Shown here piece after piece: positions 15,506-23,297 of a stretch of DNA of 64,000 bases. The stretch lies in IMG/VR virus record IMGVR_UViG_3300024264_000006, positions 62,001 through 126,000 of that record. One strand, given 5' to 3'. Within the stretch, counting starts at the first letter, position 1. Each line of letters begins with the position of its first letter. The notes under the pieces were generated by a model. It was not told the DNA's origin. It worked only from the letters and a program-made list of their open reading frames with translations, and did no database searches. Position numbers and translations under genes: made by a program. The DNA is from a virus.

Positions 15506-15753
15506 TATGCTAAATCCTTATCGTGGTTGAGACCACCTTTTTTCTTTTTTACTATGAAGGCGTTGACACGTGCATATCCCCATTGTTGAGGGGTAGTGCC
15601 TGGCCTATGACCAGTCTTCCAAGCTGCAACACCACGATTATAAACCTTTCTTAAAGTAGCTACGGAGATACCAGATTTCTTTGCTTTCGCAGCAAGTCCG
15701 TCTGGGCCTTCTCCCAAGTCACCTAAACTGTCCCAAAGAGAGTATCGTTTCAT
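15505..15753 (-). CDS. DUF5824-like protein, 82 aa
   Basis: The stretch SGISVATLRKVYNRGVAAW followed by HRPGTTPQQWGYARVNAFI is the DUF5824 signature common in marine phage virion proteins. It usually occurs fused to larger proteins; here it stands alone and its start is overlapped by the upstream NMNAT-like gene. Function unknown. Confidence 0.7.
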   Translation of the reverse strand: MKRYSLWDSLGDLGEGPDGLAAKAKKSGISVATLRKVYNRGVAAWKTGHRPGTTPQQWGYARVNAFIVKKKKGGLNHDKDLA

Positions 15754-17243
15754 TCCGTCTCCCGATTTTTAACTTTAGCACGAGCGAGTCTTGCTCGATC
15801 TAGAACTCTATCGTGTCTTTTTTTGTCTTGTTCTTTTTCTCTGTTGATATCATTACGAGCGGATTTTACTGGATCGGTCTCTTCATATGCCTCACCACGT
15901 ACCGCACCACCCAATGCTTTGATATCCAACTTCAAACCGTGTTTACGGATAAGTTGTTGTGCGTAGTACTCAGGGCCATGTCTACCCTTGTCCGCTTTCA
16001 TTTGTTTGCGGATATGTTTCGCAACTTGTTGGTACTGTTTTTTCTTAACTGTTTTTGATGCCCAACGGGATATCATCTGAGGTGTGGTCTCTGCCTTGAG
16101 ACACATCTCAAAAGTAATTTCAAGTTCTTCAGGTACGCAATCAGGAACCATCTTGTTCCCTTTCTTCTTCATACCGACTTCTTTGTACCCATCCCAACAG
16201 TCTTCGTCATACATATCTTTGAATGCTTTGGTGTACTTGGACGGTTTGGTCTTTGCGGTCTTGTCGCCAGGCGCAGGCTTATATGCAGATGCGTCATCAT
16301 CATCCTTCTTGCCATGCTTCTTAAAATGTGCGTCTCGTTTTGACTTGGTAGACTTCTTTAGTCCGGCGTGATATTTTGCGGGTTGTGTACCTTCTCTATC
16401 TTTGATATCGGGGTCTTGTCGTTCAATGAGTTCGACTGACTCCAACCATTTGCGTAGTCGAGTGCCGTTCTTGCGTTCAACGATAACGTAATTTGATCCG
16501 AGTACACTGACCGTAGCCACTTCTTCGCTTTCTTTAATAACAACAGAATCTCCAATTTCATAGAGTTTACCCTGTACATATTTTTCTCTTGTTTCTGAAA
16601 CAGGCGTTAGTTCAATATGATTCTTGAATGAGTGCTCTTCCTTGAGCCCCATCCCTTTACGGACATCATTGAACAACTTCCTTGCATCTCTGTCCGACAT
16701 AGACTTAGGCACACCCTGTGCAAAAGTCACGAAGTCATTGTTCTGTGCGTTTGCACGTTGCTTAGATGCGGACATACCTTCCACACCTTCAGCATCCGGA
16801 TCACGTTTACCAGCGGATACTACACGAATAGTTTCGAAGTTATAAAACCCGTGACGAGCTTTCTTACCATTGTACTTAGACAACAGGACATCAAACTCAC
16901 GTACACGGTCATCCCCGACAACCATTGTTACTTTTTTATACCCTTGGTCATACAACCGTGAGGCGACATCAAATACATTCTTGACGTTCTTGTCGATCAT
17001 CACACTACGTGCATGTTTTGGAAACATCTTACGCACATGTTTAACCTTGTCTGAATATGACAAAGGGTCTTTCTTGGGGTTTGATACTTGGGACAAATAG
17101 ACTTTGTAGTCTGCGCCACCAGATTTGGAGGCAAGTGTGTCCATTACTTTACCGTGGCCGATAGTAGGTGGGTTCATTCTACCAAAGGTAAAATAAACTT
17201 CCCTTTCTTCTTCGACTAGGTACTGTGAAAAATTCTTAATCAT
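15750..17243 (-). CDS. NMNAT-like nucleotidyltransferase fused to phage virion domains
   Basis: 497 aa from ATG 17241-17243; a GTG six codons upstream is possible. Layout: capsid-targeting-like MIKNFSQYLVE (1-11); Rossmann-like nucleotidyltransferase (about 16-190) with GRMNPPTIGH (TxGH 27-30), VVGDDRV and SASKQR (158-163, ISSTxxR position); then a beta insert and two marine-phage virion modules, YHAGLKKSTKSKRDAHFKK...KPAPGD and CWDGYKEVGMKKKGNK...CVPEE; then a basic tail. The enzyme part would adenylate or cytidylate a phosphorylated substrate, NMN being the best guess. Being fused to virion modules suggests packaging. Confidence 0.7.
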   Translation of the reverse strand: MIKNFSQYLVEEEREVYFTFGRMNPPTIGHGKVMDTLASKSGGADYKVYLSQVSNPKKDPLSYSDKVKHVRKMFPKHARSVMIDKNVKNVFDVASRLYDQGYKKVTMVVGDDRVREFDVLLSKYNGKKARHGFYNFETIRVVSAGKRDPDAEGVEGMSASKQRANAQNNDFVTFAQGVPKSMSDRDARKLFNDVRKGMGLKEEHSFKNHIELTPVSETREKYVQGKLYEIGDSVVIKESEEVATVSVLGSNYVIVERKNGTRLRKWLESVELIERQDPDIKDREGTQPAKYHAGLKKSTKSKRDAHFKKHGKKDDDDASAYKPAPGDKTAKTKPSKYTKAFKDMYDEDCWDGYKEVGMKKKGNKMVPDCVPEELEITFEMCLKAETTPQMISRWASKTVKKKQYQQVAKHIRKQMKADKGRHGPEYYAQQLIRKHGLKLDIKALGGAVRGEAYEETDPVKSARNDINREKEQDKKRHDRVLDRARLARAKVKNRETE

Positions 17244-17664
17244 CTTTGTTCTGTCCGCCACGCTTTCGGTCTTTTTCCATTTTGCGTACTTTAGGTAACA
17301 GTTTACGAGCTACCTTATCAATTTTAGGACGCATCTTATCTAGGCGTTTCTCTATCTCTTGTCTACGAGCAAATGAGAGTTTACCTTTATCCGCACCCTT
17401 AGTCAACTTTTTGAAGAACATAGTACGTGCTTGTTTCTGTGCACGTTTCTTAAGTTTGTCCATATCGGCAAATTTACGTGCAGCTCTTTTACGCCCCATG
17501 GCGATCTTAGCTTTATTCTTCTTGAGTGATCGTGCGAGTTTTCGACGGGCAGCAAAATCTAATGCTTCTTCGGCGTTTTTCTTTGATTTGTATGCAACCT
17601 GATCGTCACCCGATTGAGTGCGATCTGTGGTTGTGAAGTCTTTAAATCCTAATGGCTTTGCCAT
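17236..17664 (-). CDS. Very basic helical head-associated protein, 142 aa
   Basis: Strongly Lys/Arg-rich (ALDFAARRKLARSLKKNKAK; RLDKMRPKIDKVARKLLPKV), alanine-rich helices, no Cys. The pattern is a conserved one among marine T4-like phages near the head genes. Net charge fits a DNA-binding internal protein. Starts MAKPLGFKDF; the stop overlaps the next ATG by eight bases. Confidence 0.65.
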   Translation of the reverse strand: MAKPLGFKDFTTTDRTQSGDDQVAYKSKKNAEEALDFAARRKLARSLKKNKAKIAMGRKRAARKFADMDKLKKRAQKQARTMFFKKLTKGADKGKLSFARRQEIEKRLDKMRPKIDKVARKLLPKVRKMEKDRKRGGQNKDD

Positions 17665-17667
17665 TTC

Positions 17668-18885
17668 TTACCTCTTTGGTTTATCCCATCCTTTCAAAAT
17701 ATCAGGCGAAAAGTTGTTATATGAAAATTCCATACGGTCAACGAGTTTCACTGCGTCACCACCAAGTTTGTCGATTGCTACGTAGCCTTCTTCGCCAGTT
17801 ACCTTGTAACCTTTGTTTGTTTTAACGAACGTATCAATCTTCTTTAAACTATCAAGTTTATTTATAAGTTTCATCTTCGCTAAAACGATCTGTTTTTGCA
17901 ATTCAAACATTTTAACAAGAGATTTTTTATTTGTTAGTGAGAAAAATTTCATGTAGGCGTCGAGTTTATCCTGTTGAGTTTTCTTGCCTCGTGCAGTACT
18001 TCTCTTATCCATCTCTGCCTTGAACTTTTTATTGATCCAATTAATAAGTCCGTTTACGTGCGTAGAAGTGTTACCAATCACCTGGCCAACCCGCACAAAA
18101 GTGTTATTGTATTGTTCTATCAACTTGGCAAGGTCATCGTTACCTTCAAGTTCTCGCAGAGTAGTACCGGATATCTGATTGAACAATTTACCAGCCTTAC
18201 TCAAGTAACCCGTTACTTCCGCAGTTTCTTTCTTATCCATCGTTGCATTTGTCACATCACGTAACATGGCGTCCTGAGACCACACACCAACTGAGTTGCG
18301 GAACTTAGATACATCAACACCATAGGATGCTTTCATAGACTCAAAGTCCGATCCGGTGTAGGTAGTATGCCATACGATACCGATCTTAGATTTTAGAATG
18401 TCCCCAGCCATTGATACGGGAACAGCATATACGATAGTATTAGGATGGAACGTAACATATTTTTCTCCATCGATGGTCTCTTTCTTTAAATCGCCGGGCC
18501 CGTAGAGGAAGTCACCCTGAACAACACCCTTGATGCCTAGAGCAGGAAGTTCTGCAAGTGCAACCTTCATTTTGTCTGCAAGGTCACCACTCATGTCCAC
18601 ATCAATCTCAGCATCGGTCTTATAGATTTTTGGATTCTTTGCAAAGATACCCTTTTTCGCAACAAAAAACTTTCCGTCATTGGGGTCTTGACCACAGAAA
18701 ATTGCAGGCGCACCGTCCCACTTAATGGAGACTCGACCTGTATCCTTTCCGCCTAACATATCACGCAACTCACGTAGAGCGTTTATTGCTTGACGTGTAC
18801 CATCAACACCACCATAGAGAACCTTGTCCTCAATGTGGGTCATGTGGGTGTTTTTATTCTCTGTTATAAACTCTGCGAATTTCAT
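17668..18885 (-). CDS. Putative nucleotidyltransferase with KWDG motif (DUF6267-like), capsid-targeting-like start
   Basis: 405 aa. MKFAEFITE at 1-9 is nearly the T4 capsid-targeting peptide MKTYQEFIAE, with ITE in the place of the cleaved site. SIKWDGAP (53-60) matches motif I of DNA/RNA ligases and capping enzymes (KxDG, Lys55 as nucleotidyl acceptor); VAKKG and VVQGDFLYG follow at ligase-like spacing. I recall similar proteins as DUF6267 of unknown function. Ligase, RNA-end modifier or relic are all open. Overlaps the upstream gene by four bases. Confidence 0.65.
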   Translation of the reverse strand: MKFAEFITENKNTHMTHIEDKVLYGGVDGTRQAINALRELRDMLGGKDTGRVSIKWDGAPAIFCGQDPNDGKFFVAKKGIFAKNPKIYKTDAEIDVDMSGDLADKMKVALAELPALGIKGVVQGDFLYGPGDLKKETIDGEKYVTFHPNTIVYAVPVSMAGDILKSKIGIVWHTTYTGSDFESMKASYGVDVSKFRNSVGVWSQDAMLRDVTNATMDKKETAEVTGYLSKAGKLFNQISGTTLRELEGNDDLAKLIEQYNNTFVRVGQVIGNTSTHVNGLINWINKKFKAEMDKRSTARGKKTQQDKLDAYMKFFSLTNKKSLVKMFELQKQIVLAKMKLINKLDSLKKIDTFVKTNKGYKVTGEEGYVAIDKLGGDAVKLVDRMEFSYNNFSPDILKGWDKPKR

Positions 18886-19331
18886 TTTCTCACCATGTTG
18901 AACATAGTTCCACTGCTACTTGTGTCGGTTGAAATCTTATATGCTCTGCCTAAATTCTTTGTTAAAAGTCTCTTGTACAATCTCTCTCTTCCCTGTAATA
19001 ATTTCTTATTACCTTTTTCTTTACCTGCCGCTGCATTCATATACTTGGGTTTTTCTATCTTAACAAATTGATTGACCACCTTAAAAACGGTTGCCATGAT
19101 ACGCAATGCATCACCCTCACCCGTCATTGATTGTTGACCATTACGTTCAAAACTAATCTCCCAATCTATGTGGTCATAGTCATCGATGTGTTCATCACCT
19201 TCGATGTTTATATTTAATTGACCACCATCATCAAGTTTAACTGTAGAACGATACCCCTGTTTCCCGTCCTTCTTTAGAGTGGCTGGATAAGGGTTGTCTA
19301 GTGATTCGGTTAGTTCTTTAAACCTAATCAT
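18882..19331 (-). CDS. Conserved phage protein, 149 aa, capsid-targeting-like start
   Basis: Starts MIRFKELTES, matching the shared N-terminal pattern with LTE as possible cleavage site. Middle part (LDDGGQLNINIEGD; WEISFERNGQQSMTGEGDALRIMATVF) is an alpha/beta domain seen in several marine phages. The C-terminal third is basic (KEKGNKKLLQGRERLYKRLL), including a run typical of DNA contact. Function unknown. Confidence 0.65.
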   Translation of the reverse strand: MIRFKELTESLDNPYPATLKKDGKQGYRSTVKLDDGGQLNINIEGDEHIDDYDHIDWEISFERNGQQSMTGEGDALRIMATVFKVVNQFVKIEKPKYMNAAAGKEKGNKKLLQGRERLYKRLLTKNLGRAYKISTDTSSSGTMFNMVRK

Positions 19332-20428
19332 CAGTTTGCCTTCGTATTCGGTTTGTAATCACACATAATATGTGATGGGTAGAGACCACCCTGTTTGTTA
19401 CGAATATTAAATTTGAATATGTAGAGTGGGGTGACAACTTCTATGTCAATTCTTTTTGCTTCACCTTTCTTAGGATAGAGAATCTTGATCGACTTGATTG
19501 TAGAAGCCTTTCTCATACGTGCTCTAGTCATCTCATAGAACTCTACCTTCTTACCTTTACGGTGTACCATCCAGTATCCCATACCGATACCCGTAATCAG
19601 AAGTCTTTGTAGTGCACGTCTGTTTGCTTGTGTTGGAATGACAACATCTTTTTTACCACGAGTAGCCGCCTTTTTAGGATCGTACTTGGTAAACGTTTCG
19701 ATGAATCTATCATGATCGATGCCGAACATGTTTAATAGTTTCTTAGCATCAGTGTGTGTGATCTTGCCACTATTAAACTGATCGTCGGTAAAGATGGTGC
19801 GGACACCCGCATTGAAAAATGTTACTGTACCACCAAATTTGGCAGACAGATAGTATGTACCCTTGTCGGTAGTAACTGTTACGTCTGTTACTTTGTGACC
19901 AATGTTCAGTTCACGTGAACCGATAACTGCACTAACATCTCCGAACACTAAGGGTCTTTTGGTGTTCGCTGTACCGTCTAGTTTAACTTCGATAAAAGAT
20001 GCATCCTTCAGAAACGCATCGTGCATTTTCTTTATCATATTAGGGAACTTGAAATCCCCATCTAGACCGGCTTCTTTATACTTGATTAGGTCAGTCACAA
20101 TCTGACCTTCGAATGCAAACCCTTGTGAGTTTATTCCACCGCCTCCACGAGAACCATTTCCCGCACTAAGTTTGAAACCATATTCGGAACCAAGGGCCGG
20201 TAGATTTAAATCAACTGCAACGGATCGTGCAATTTTAAGACCTTTCTCTTTAGGATTTTTAGATAATGCAATGGGATCAGCCATACCAGTTTGCTGAGTG
20301 ATATAGGCGTAGAGTGTCTTGAGGTTTTCCCTCTTCTCATCGGATAGATGATCTAGGTCATCTACCTCTGCTTGAGATTTTGGAATTATGTCATATGCTT
20401 CTGACACATACGATCCGAACTTCAACAT
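19331..20428 (-). CDS. Head-block protein with possible PD-(D/E)xK fold, capsid-targeting-like start
   Basis: 365 aa, first gene after the late promoter at 20466. MLKFGSYVSEA fits the shared N-terminus. Residues 99-112 are Gly-rich then FEGQIVTDL (E107); LVFGDVSAVIG (D164) and YYLSAKFGG (K197) follow, an E...D...SxK order resembling restriction-like nucleases. A basic C-terminal half contains TQANRRALQRLL. The nuclease idea is inference; no database family recalled. Confidence 0.6.
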   Translation of the reverse strand: MLKFGSYVSEAYDIIPKSQAEVDDLDHLSDEKRENLKTLYAYITQQTGMADPIALSKNPKEKGLKIARSVAVDLNLPALGSEYGFKLSAGNGSRGGGGINSQGFAFEGQIVTDLIKYKEAGLDGDFKFPNMIKKMHDAFLKDASFIEVKLDGTANTKRPLVFGDVSAVIGSRELNIGHKVTDVTVTTDKGTYYLSAKFGGTVTFFNAGVRTIFTDDQFNSGKITHTDAKKLLNMFGIDHDRFIETFTKYDPKKAATRGKKDVVIPTQANRRALQRLLITGIGMGYWMVHRKGKKVEFYEMTRARMRKASTIKSIKILYPKKGEAKRIDIEVVTPLYIFKFNIRNKQGGLYPSHIMCDYKPNTKAN

Positions 20429-20465
20429 GGCGTTATTCCCATAAGTCTTGGTGATTATACCATAC

Positions 20466-20473
20466 TATTTATA
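20466..20473 (-). promoter_or_regulatory. T4-type late promoter (TATAAATA)
   Basis: Exact late consensus overlapping the end of the nuclease gene and 38 bases before the first head-block gene. A TATAAT sequence lies just downstream. This suggests the whole 11.6-20.4 kb block is expressed late. Confidence 0.7.
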
Positions 20474-21152
20474 AGAATTGCACGCTTGTATTTTCCTCAT
20501 TGTATTGTGCAATTGTCTCTTTTAATGGTCTTACCCAATTGTCACGGTGTTCGATAAAGACCTGAGGCTCGTGGTTGTCTACCGCAATGATAGTTACCAA
20601 CTGAGTGATAGGAATACCTGTACGTTCTTCCCACATAATTGAGTATGCAGATTCTTGCATGAAGTACTGTTTGATCATAGAAGGAAACTTCTTCTTACGA
20701 GAAGTTTTGAAATCTATGATGCTGAGGGCGCCATCAAACTCAGCAACGCAATCCACCCGACCAGCCACACCAAGGTGATTGGAATAGAGTGGAGCCTCTT
20801 GTGCAAATACTGTCCCAATACGATTGTCGAGGATATCACGAACATCATTAAGAGACTGAATAATATCAGGTGTGTATCCATCTTTATAATCCTCTTTGTT
20901 ATCAATGTACTTTTCGATAATCTCATGAACCTTCGTACCACGAGTTGAAGCAACACGAGATATTCGGTTTGCTTCTTCATCACCAACACGTCTACGCCAA
21001 GCGGCAATACCGTCTCGACTTAGGATTGACAGACATGTAGTGATTGAAGGTAGATCAACGCCTTCTGGGGTATGGTACTTACGACCTTCCTCAGTAGTCA
21101 CTGCTTCCATCTCTGTTAGTTCCACCTGTTTGTGGTCAAATATCTTTCTCAT
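20469..21152 (-). CDS. RecB/Cas4-like PD-(D/E)XK exonuclease
   Basis: 227 aa. RGTKVHEIIE (71-80), QEAPLYS (E119), GRVDCVAEFDG (D134), IIDFKTS (D147, K149) and QYFMQESAY (162-170) form the complete Cas4/RecB/MGME1 nuclease signature. Such single-domain exonucleases are common in T4-like marine phages and probably act in DNA processing or host DNA degradation. No Fe-S Cys cluster is present, unlike Cas4. The stop lies in the late promoter of the next gene. Confidence 0.88.
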   Translation of the reverse strand: MRKIFDHKQVELTEMEAVTTEEGRKYHTPEGVDLPSITTCLSILSRDGIAAWRRRVGDEEANRISRVASTRGTKVHEIIEKYIDNKEDYKDGYTPDIIQSLNDVRDILDNRIGTVFAQEAPLYSNHLGVAGRVDCVAEFDGALSIIDFKTSRKKKFPSMIKQYFMQESAYSIMWEERTGIPITQLVTIIAVDNHEPQVFIEHRDNWVRPLKETIAQYNEENTSVQFL

Positions 21153-21418
21153 AAAAATTCCCGTATGAATGCGCTTCCCAATAACAAAGTCATTGACGCA
21201 TTTAAAACAATCAATGCACGATCATTCCATATGATCGATACCCATAACCATAGTATTGTACCAATAGTACCTATGGACAAATCAAAAGCACGCCACTCTG
21301 GGCCTGCATTACGAAATACAACAGACGTTAGAATTGCAACAGTAGCCGCCCACTTCAAATACCAATCGAAGTTATCTGGATACCAATTCCTATCGGGTGT
21401 ATGTTTCGTAAGTTTCAT
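21149..21418 (-). CDS. Membrane protein, 89 aa
   Basis: Three likely hydrophobic segments (WAATVAILTSVVF; IGTIGTILWLWVSIIW; ALIVLNASMTLLLGSAF) with polar ends. Overlaps neighbours by four bases on both sides, so it is translated within the nuclease unit. No family named. Confidence 0.65.
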   Translation of the reverse strand: MKLTKHTPDRNWYPDNFDWYLKWAATVAILTSVVFRNAGPEWRAFDLSIGTIGTILWLWVSIIWNDRALIVLNASMTLLLGSAFIREFL

Positions 21419-21702
21419 AAATCTAATTCTAGTTGATAACTGTTATCAATCATCTCATTCAGTTTGCGGTCAGCGTACTCAGCCGCATCTTCCAATGCTT
21501 GAACAAAACGTTGTGCGTCTACCGCTGTCCGTGATGTAATTATACCACCAAGTAGGGTATGTGCGTAAAGCTCTTTATCAATTAAAGTTTCATATGACTC
21601 TTCGATTTCGACAACAGCATCACCTGCTGTTCCAAAGAACACCGTAGTCTGAACTCCATTAGCAGTCAACCATGAACCAGCGTCTATTGTTATATCAGCC
21701 AT
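21415..21702 (-). CDS. Hypothetical acidic protein, 95 aa
   Basis: MADITIDAGSWLTANG, beta-rich first half and an acidic helix at the end (FVQALEDAAEYADRKLNEM). No motif recognised. Overlaps the metalloprotease gene by eight bases. Confidence 0.6.
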   Translation of the reverse strand: MADITIDAGSWLTANGVQTTVFFGTAGDAVVEIEESYETLIDKELYAHTLLGGIITSRTAVDAQRFVQALEDAAEYADRKLNEMIDNSYQLELDL

Positions 21703-22330
21703 TTCTTAAATTCTCCATTCTTGCCTTGGAGGCTTTCCACTGTTCAAACCCCATAGGTTTACGAGCTTCTCCGAAAGCGAGTTTACGTTGTTTGAATTCC
21801 GCCTTCAACACCTTCTTACAATCGGAACCTAAAAATGTACCAACCATTTGAAGTAGAGTTTTACGGAACGACCTTCCGTGGTGCATATACCCAAGACAAT
21901 GAGTTAACTCATGAATCAAAGTGTATGCATCAAATCCACAGTAACTATCTAGGGTGACGGTATATCCGTTAGTGTGACCAGCAGTACCACGTCCGGATGA
22001 ACGTGCCTTTTGAATCACCTTCGGAGTCGAAGCAAAGATGCGAGTCACATCCCCGTCGATAGATTGAGACCAGAGTTTCTGCCAAGTCTTAGACTTGTAA
22101 ATCTTCTTGGCGAACTTCTCCGCCTCTTTGATATCCTTGAATTGAGGAATCGGTTTGAAGGCAGTACCCGACTGCCTTTGCATGGCCCATTCCGCTTCGT
22201 AACACTTTGAACGTTCAGAGTCCTTAGTCCCGAAAGAACCTTTGTTCTGAGAAACCTTCTGTTTCTTCAGGTAAGCTTTGTAACCGGACACAAACTCATC
22301 ATTGAACTTTTCGACTTGAGCACTAGGCAT
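21695..22330 (-). CDS. Zinc metalloprotease (HExxH, TIGR04338/SprT-like)
   Basis: 211 aa. HELTH at 140-144 followed by GYMHHGRSF gives the HExxH plus downstream His-Gly of minimal metallopeptidases; the architecture resembles the phage metallohydrolase family TIGR04338. The first 90 residues are basic and helical. No signal peptide, so the substrate should be cytoplasmic. Next to a nuclease and small early genes, it may act in host takeover (inference). Confidence 0.75.
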   Translation of the reverse strand: MPSAQVEKFNDEFVSGYKAYLKKQKVSQNKGSFGTKDSERSKCYEAEWAMQRQSGTAFKPIPQFKDIKEAEKFAKKIYKSKTWQKLWSQSIDGDVTRIFASTPKVIQKARSSGRGTAGHTNGYTVTLDSYCGFDAYTLIHELTHCLGYMHHGRSFRKTLLQMVGTFLGSDCKKVLKAEFKQRKLAFGEARKPMGFEQWKASKARMENLRNG

Positions 22331-22571
22331 TCTTCAGAATCTCCTCAATGTATTCGTATCTGACCCTCTCTCTATCGATAGAGTCTCCACCACCCCAAGT
22401 GTAGTTGTTGACTTCGACCTTCTTGAGGTATTCAAAGATTGCCTTCTCGACAATGGCGACAGTCAAACCTTCGGTAGGATAGATGCCGTCATAGGCGTAG
22501 AAAGACAAAATATAATTCCTAAACTCGACAAATGTAGGATTGTTTCTCAATGCGATGCAATTAGTAATCAT
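22323..22571 (-). CDS. Conserved phage protein, 82 aa
   Basis: Start set at ATG 22569-22571 (MITNCIALRNNPTFVEF) because GGAGTGGTT precedes it; the longer frame from 22607 overlaps the upstream gene. The ending DSIDRERVRYEYIEEILK is typical of a small-protein family common in marine phages. Function unknown. Confidence 0.7.
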   Translation of the reverse strand: MITNCIALRNNPTFVEFRNYILSFYAYDGIYPTEGLTVAIVEKAIFEYLKKVEVNNYTWGGGDSIDRERVRYEYIEEILKNA

Positions 22572-22579
22572 AACCACTC

Positions 22580-22879
22580 CTATCTCAAGTACAGTGGGCC
22601 AGTCCACTCAACAACATAATCTTCGAACAAGTTCCCTCTAGGGGCGTTAAGAGCGGGAGCATTCCAGCTTGCAGCCTTAAGAATGTCACCTTTCTTGAAC
22701 TTAGGATTCGCAAGGTTGATAAAACCCCATGCGCTACCACCACTCAAGATTTTGATGTACTTCTTACCGATCTTGTAGTCAAGACCTTCAGCGTACCTTT
22801 CTTCCATTTCGGGTCTAAACCCCATTCTTTTGTAATCGGCGATGCACGCTTCAAACAACTTTTTGATTTCGTTTTCCAT
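22580..22879 (-). CDS. Conserved phage protein, 99 aa
   Basis: Contains GKKYIKILSGGSAWGFI, KKGDILKAASWNAP and APRGNLFED, a pattern found in many phages of aquatic bacteria; no known activity. Start ATG 22877-22879 follows the GAGAGAGGTAAATT leader that is identical to the one at 51841. It is the first gene of the promoter at 22910-22965. Confidence 0.7.
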   Translation of the reverse strand: MENEIKKLFEACIADYKRMGFRPEMEERYAEGLDYKIGKKYIKILSGGSAWGFINLANPKFKKGDILKAASWNAPALNAPRGNLFEDYVVEWTGPLYLR

Positions 22880-22909
22880 AATTTACCTCTCTCATCAATT
22901 TACTGTACC

Positions 22910-22965
22910 AGTATAACCTATTCTTGTTATAATGGCAAGCGTTTTTTCAAACTTTTTTAACAAAA
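22910..22965 (-). promoter_or_regulatory. Early promoter (TTGCCA-N17-TATACT) with AT-rich upstream
   Basis: -35 at 22933-22938, -10 at 22910-22915. Spacer TTATAACAAGAAT matches the 5.3 and 51.9 kb promoters, and the leader to the ATG is almost the same as at 51841-51870. Confidence 0.8.
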
Positions 22966-23133
22966 ACAATACTGAGGAACCTTAAATTCTTCCTCAAACA
23001 TACCAATTTCATCGAAACCGTACAGGACATAACCGTCCATAGGGTCACCACCTTTCTCGTAAACCACTAAGTCCGCACCAGCTCGGGGACGTTCAGGGAT
23101 CACACCATTTATGTCAAAGTCAACGTGTTTCAT
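22957..23133 (-). CDS. Hypothetical acidic protein, 58 aa
   Basis: ATG 23131-23133 with an AGAAAGGAATTGAT ribosome-binding site; TAA 22957-22959. Contains PRAGADLVVYEKGGDPMDGY, and ends YCFC. First gene after the TTGTAA-N16-TATAAT promoter. Not recognised. Confidence 0.65.
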   Translation of the reverse strand: MKHVDFDINGVIPERPRAGADLVVYEKGGDPMDGYVLYGFDEIGMFEEEFKVPQYCFC

Positions 23134-23164
23134 ATCAATTCCTTTCTCTCATTTCTCAGACTAT

Positions 23165-23250
23165 ATTATAACACAGCCACAGCCCGTTACAAGCGGTTTT
23201 TGAAAAAAAGATGAGTTTTTTTAGAATATTTTGTTATAAGGATATAACTG
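23165..23250 (-). promoter_or_regulatory. Early promoter with repeated upstream element
   Basis: TATAAT at 23165-23170, TTGTAA at 23187-23192 (spacer 16). Upstream, TCTAAAAAAACT, CTTTTTTTC and an 18-base CTTATAACAAAA-type block match the promoter at 51.9 kb. Confidence 0.7.
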
Positions 23251-23261
23251 GAACGTCTAAA

Positions 23262-23281
23262 CTTCGCCCCGTGAGGCGAAG
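23262..23281 (-). terminator. Stem-loop after the DUF932 gene
   Basis: CTTCGCC / GGCGAAG, a 7-bp GC-rich stem with a six-base loop, followed on the minus strand by TTTAG. It lies 16 bases past the DUF932 stop. The U-run is short, so termination may be partial. Confidence 0.55.
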
Positions 23282-23297
23282 CAAGACTGTTTGTTCC

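Noticed and set aside
17850-17865. TATAAATA-type late promoter inside the KWDG gene
   Set aside because: Internal to a conserved coding sequence with no gene start close by; AT-rich chance match.
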